This document shows positions 63,375 to 64,000 of a DNA stretch of 64,000 bases, piece by piece. The stretch is from Saprospiraceae bacterium. Its GTDB lineage: Bacteria; Bacteroidota; Bacteroidia; Chitinophagales; Saprospiraceae. The stretch lies in the NCBI GenBank assembly GCA_016710265.1, contig JADJJL010000001.1:372001-436000 (forward strand), given 5' to 3'. How positions within the stretch are numbered: position 1 is the first letter of the stretch; the number at the start of each line of letters is the position of its first letter. A program made the position numbers and the translations under genes. The notes under the pieces are model-generated. The model worked only from the letters and a program-made list of their open reading frames with translations, was not told where the DNA came from and did no database searches.

Positions 63375-63600
63375 ATGACCAAAGTTATAATTACTGGGTC
63401 AACAGGGAATGAAGGAATGGAGGTCATAAAATCCTTACAGAGTATTGATCATCAATTAGACATTTATGTCGGAGCAAGAAGCATTAGCGATGATAGATTT
63501 AATTAGACGATGACAAAATCAAATATTCAGAATTTGACTTTACCAATATTAAATCATCCGTTCGAGATTAACTCAATGCCATCCACAATAATTATAGCAA
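63375..63600 (+). pseudogene. degraded NAD(P)-binding (NmrA-like) protein gene
   Basis: From the ATG at 63375 the frame reads MTKVIITGSTGNEGMEVI and continues to YVGARSISDDRFN before a stop at 63504-63506. The opening has the Rossmann G-x-x-G-x-x-G-type signature of NmrA-like reductases. Adding one base near 63502 restores LDDDKIKYSEFDFTNIKSS, the expected next strand, but another stop follows a few codons later and the rest is AT-rich and non-coding. It is a remnant rather than a single sequencing error. Confidence 0.6.
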
Positions 63601-63723
63601 ATTAATATTCAATATTAAATATATTATATAATATATTCATATATAAATGAATGCTACTAATAAAAATGAATACTGATTGATTCAAATATATTACCATACC
63701 TTTATACAATTAAAGAAAGATCT

Positions 63724-64000
63724 ATGCTAAATCAATTGTTTTACGGTTTGATTATTCTGTTTTTCGCCTTAATCTTAGGCTGTTCCTCAAAGGATTCATC
63801 TGATAATCACTTTTCCGGATCCATCTACTACAATGATGGCTCACAAGCAGGCGGAACATTATTCCGGATATCCGCCAAAGATGGAATTGTTGAACAATTA
63901 ATGAATAATGCTAAGCAGCCAGATGTTATGGCCAACGGCAATATCGTGGCCATCGAAAATAACCAAGGTAGAATAATGGTAACAGATCTATTCGGTGCAA
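63724..64000 (+). CDS. lipoprotein, possibly PD40/beta-propeller, 3' end beyond window
   Basis: The frame from the ATG at 63724 stays open to the right edge (92 codons). It begins with a lipoprotein signal (FFALILGCSSKD, Cys21) followed by SGSIYYNDGSQAGGTLFRIS and GNIVAIENNQGRIMVTD, which resembles the first blades of a PD40-type propeller. The assignment is limited by truncation. Confidence 0.6.
   Translation, partial: MLNQLFYGLIILFFALILGCSSKDSSDNHFSGSIYYNDGSQAGGTLFRISAKDGIVEQLMNNAKQPDVMANGNIVAIENNQGRIMVTDLFGA

Overview
The window comes from a Bacteroidota chromosome, most likely a Saprospiraceae- or Chitinophagales-type lineage. The evidence is many secreted proteins with type IX secretion (T9SS) C-terminal sorting domains, signal peptides ending in Q or GQ, hybrid two-component sensors with beta-propeller ectodomains, promoter-like TAnnTTTG elements upstream of several genes, DUF4286 and DUF4254 genes, and a Sec/lipoprotein-type (clade II) nos operon. 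The base composition is AT-rich apart from one GC-rich gene (dinB). I saw no tRNA, rRNA, CRISPR array or intact insertion sequence.

Left end (1-6435, minus strand). A tightly packed seven-gene operon runs off the left edge. In transcription order it encodes a three-helix membrane protein, a membrane-anchored coiled coil with a prokaryotic YEATS (pYEATS) domain, a small unknown protein, a predicted outer-membrane protein, a signal-less amidase with an SH3-like tail, a secreted alpha/beta hydrolase (broken by two frameshifts), and a cytoplasmic PhoD-like metallophosphatase. This is the best candidate in the window for an undescribed system: a possible envelope-linked sensor/effector (conflict) operon.

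Signalling and surface block (6989-22041). A remnant of an AraC-type regulator is followed by a LytTR/LytS-type two-component system (kinase split by two frameshifts), two large T9SS proteins, and a hybrid two-component system (also split by one frameshift). The latter is divergent from a secreted protein across three phased 11-bp repeats. Five frameshifts in this block and the left operon lie at short homopolymers, which points to base-calling errors or recent decay.

Middle (22535-32320). A T9SS protein resembling the hydrazine-synthase-alpha-like PD40 family with a CxxCH haem motif is followed by a 560-bp higher-order tandem repeat array, a helix-turn-helix protein, a small secreted protein, and housekeeping genes (outer-membrane protein, coaX, purH, DUF4286).

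Nitrous oxide respiration (32324-39865). A cysteine-containing Rrf2 regulator is divergent from cytochrome c, nosZ, a fasciclin-domain lipoprotein, a nosB-like membrane protein, nosL, nosD, nosF and nosY. A 26-bp palindrome just downstream of the TACCTTTG element is a likely operator. The products would reduce N2O to N2 at the periplasmic face, with NosL/D/F/Y maturing the copper centres.

Right part (39948-64000). Housekeeping genes: a glycosyltransferase family 9 gene with DUF4254, gcvP, lon, a tail-specific protease, aroE, a sirtuin, a BRO-N protein, and rmuC. Then a T9SS beta-helix protein, a T9SS metallopeptidase-like protein enclosed by matching low-complexity repeat blocks, GC-rich dinB, a HicB/HicA toxin-antitoxin pair, a PD40/transmembrane protein, an acetyltransferase, a degraded NAD(P)-binding gene, and the 5' end of a lipoprotein running off the right edge.
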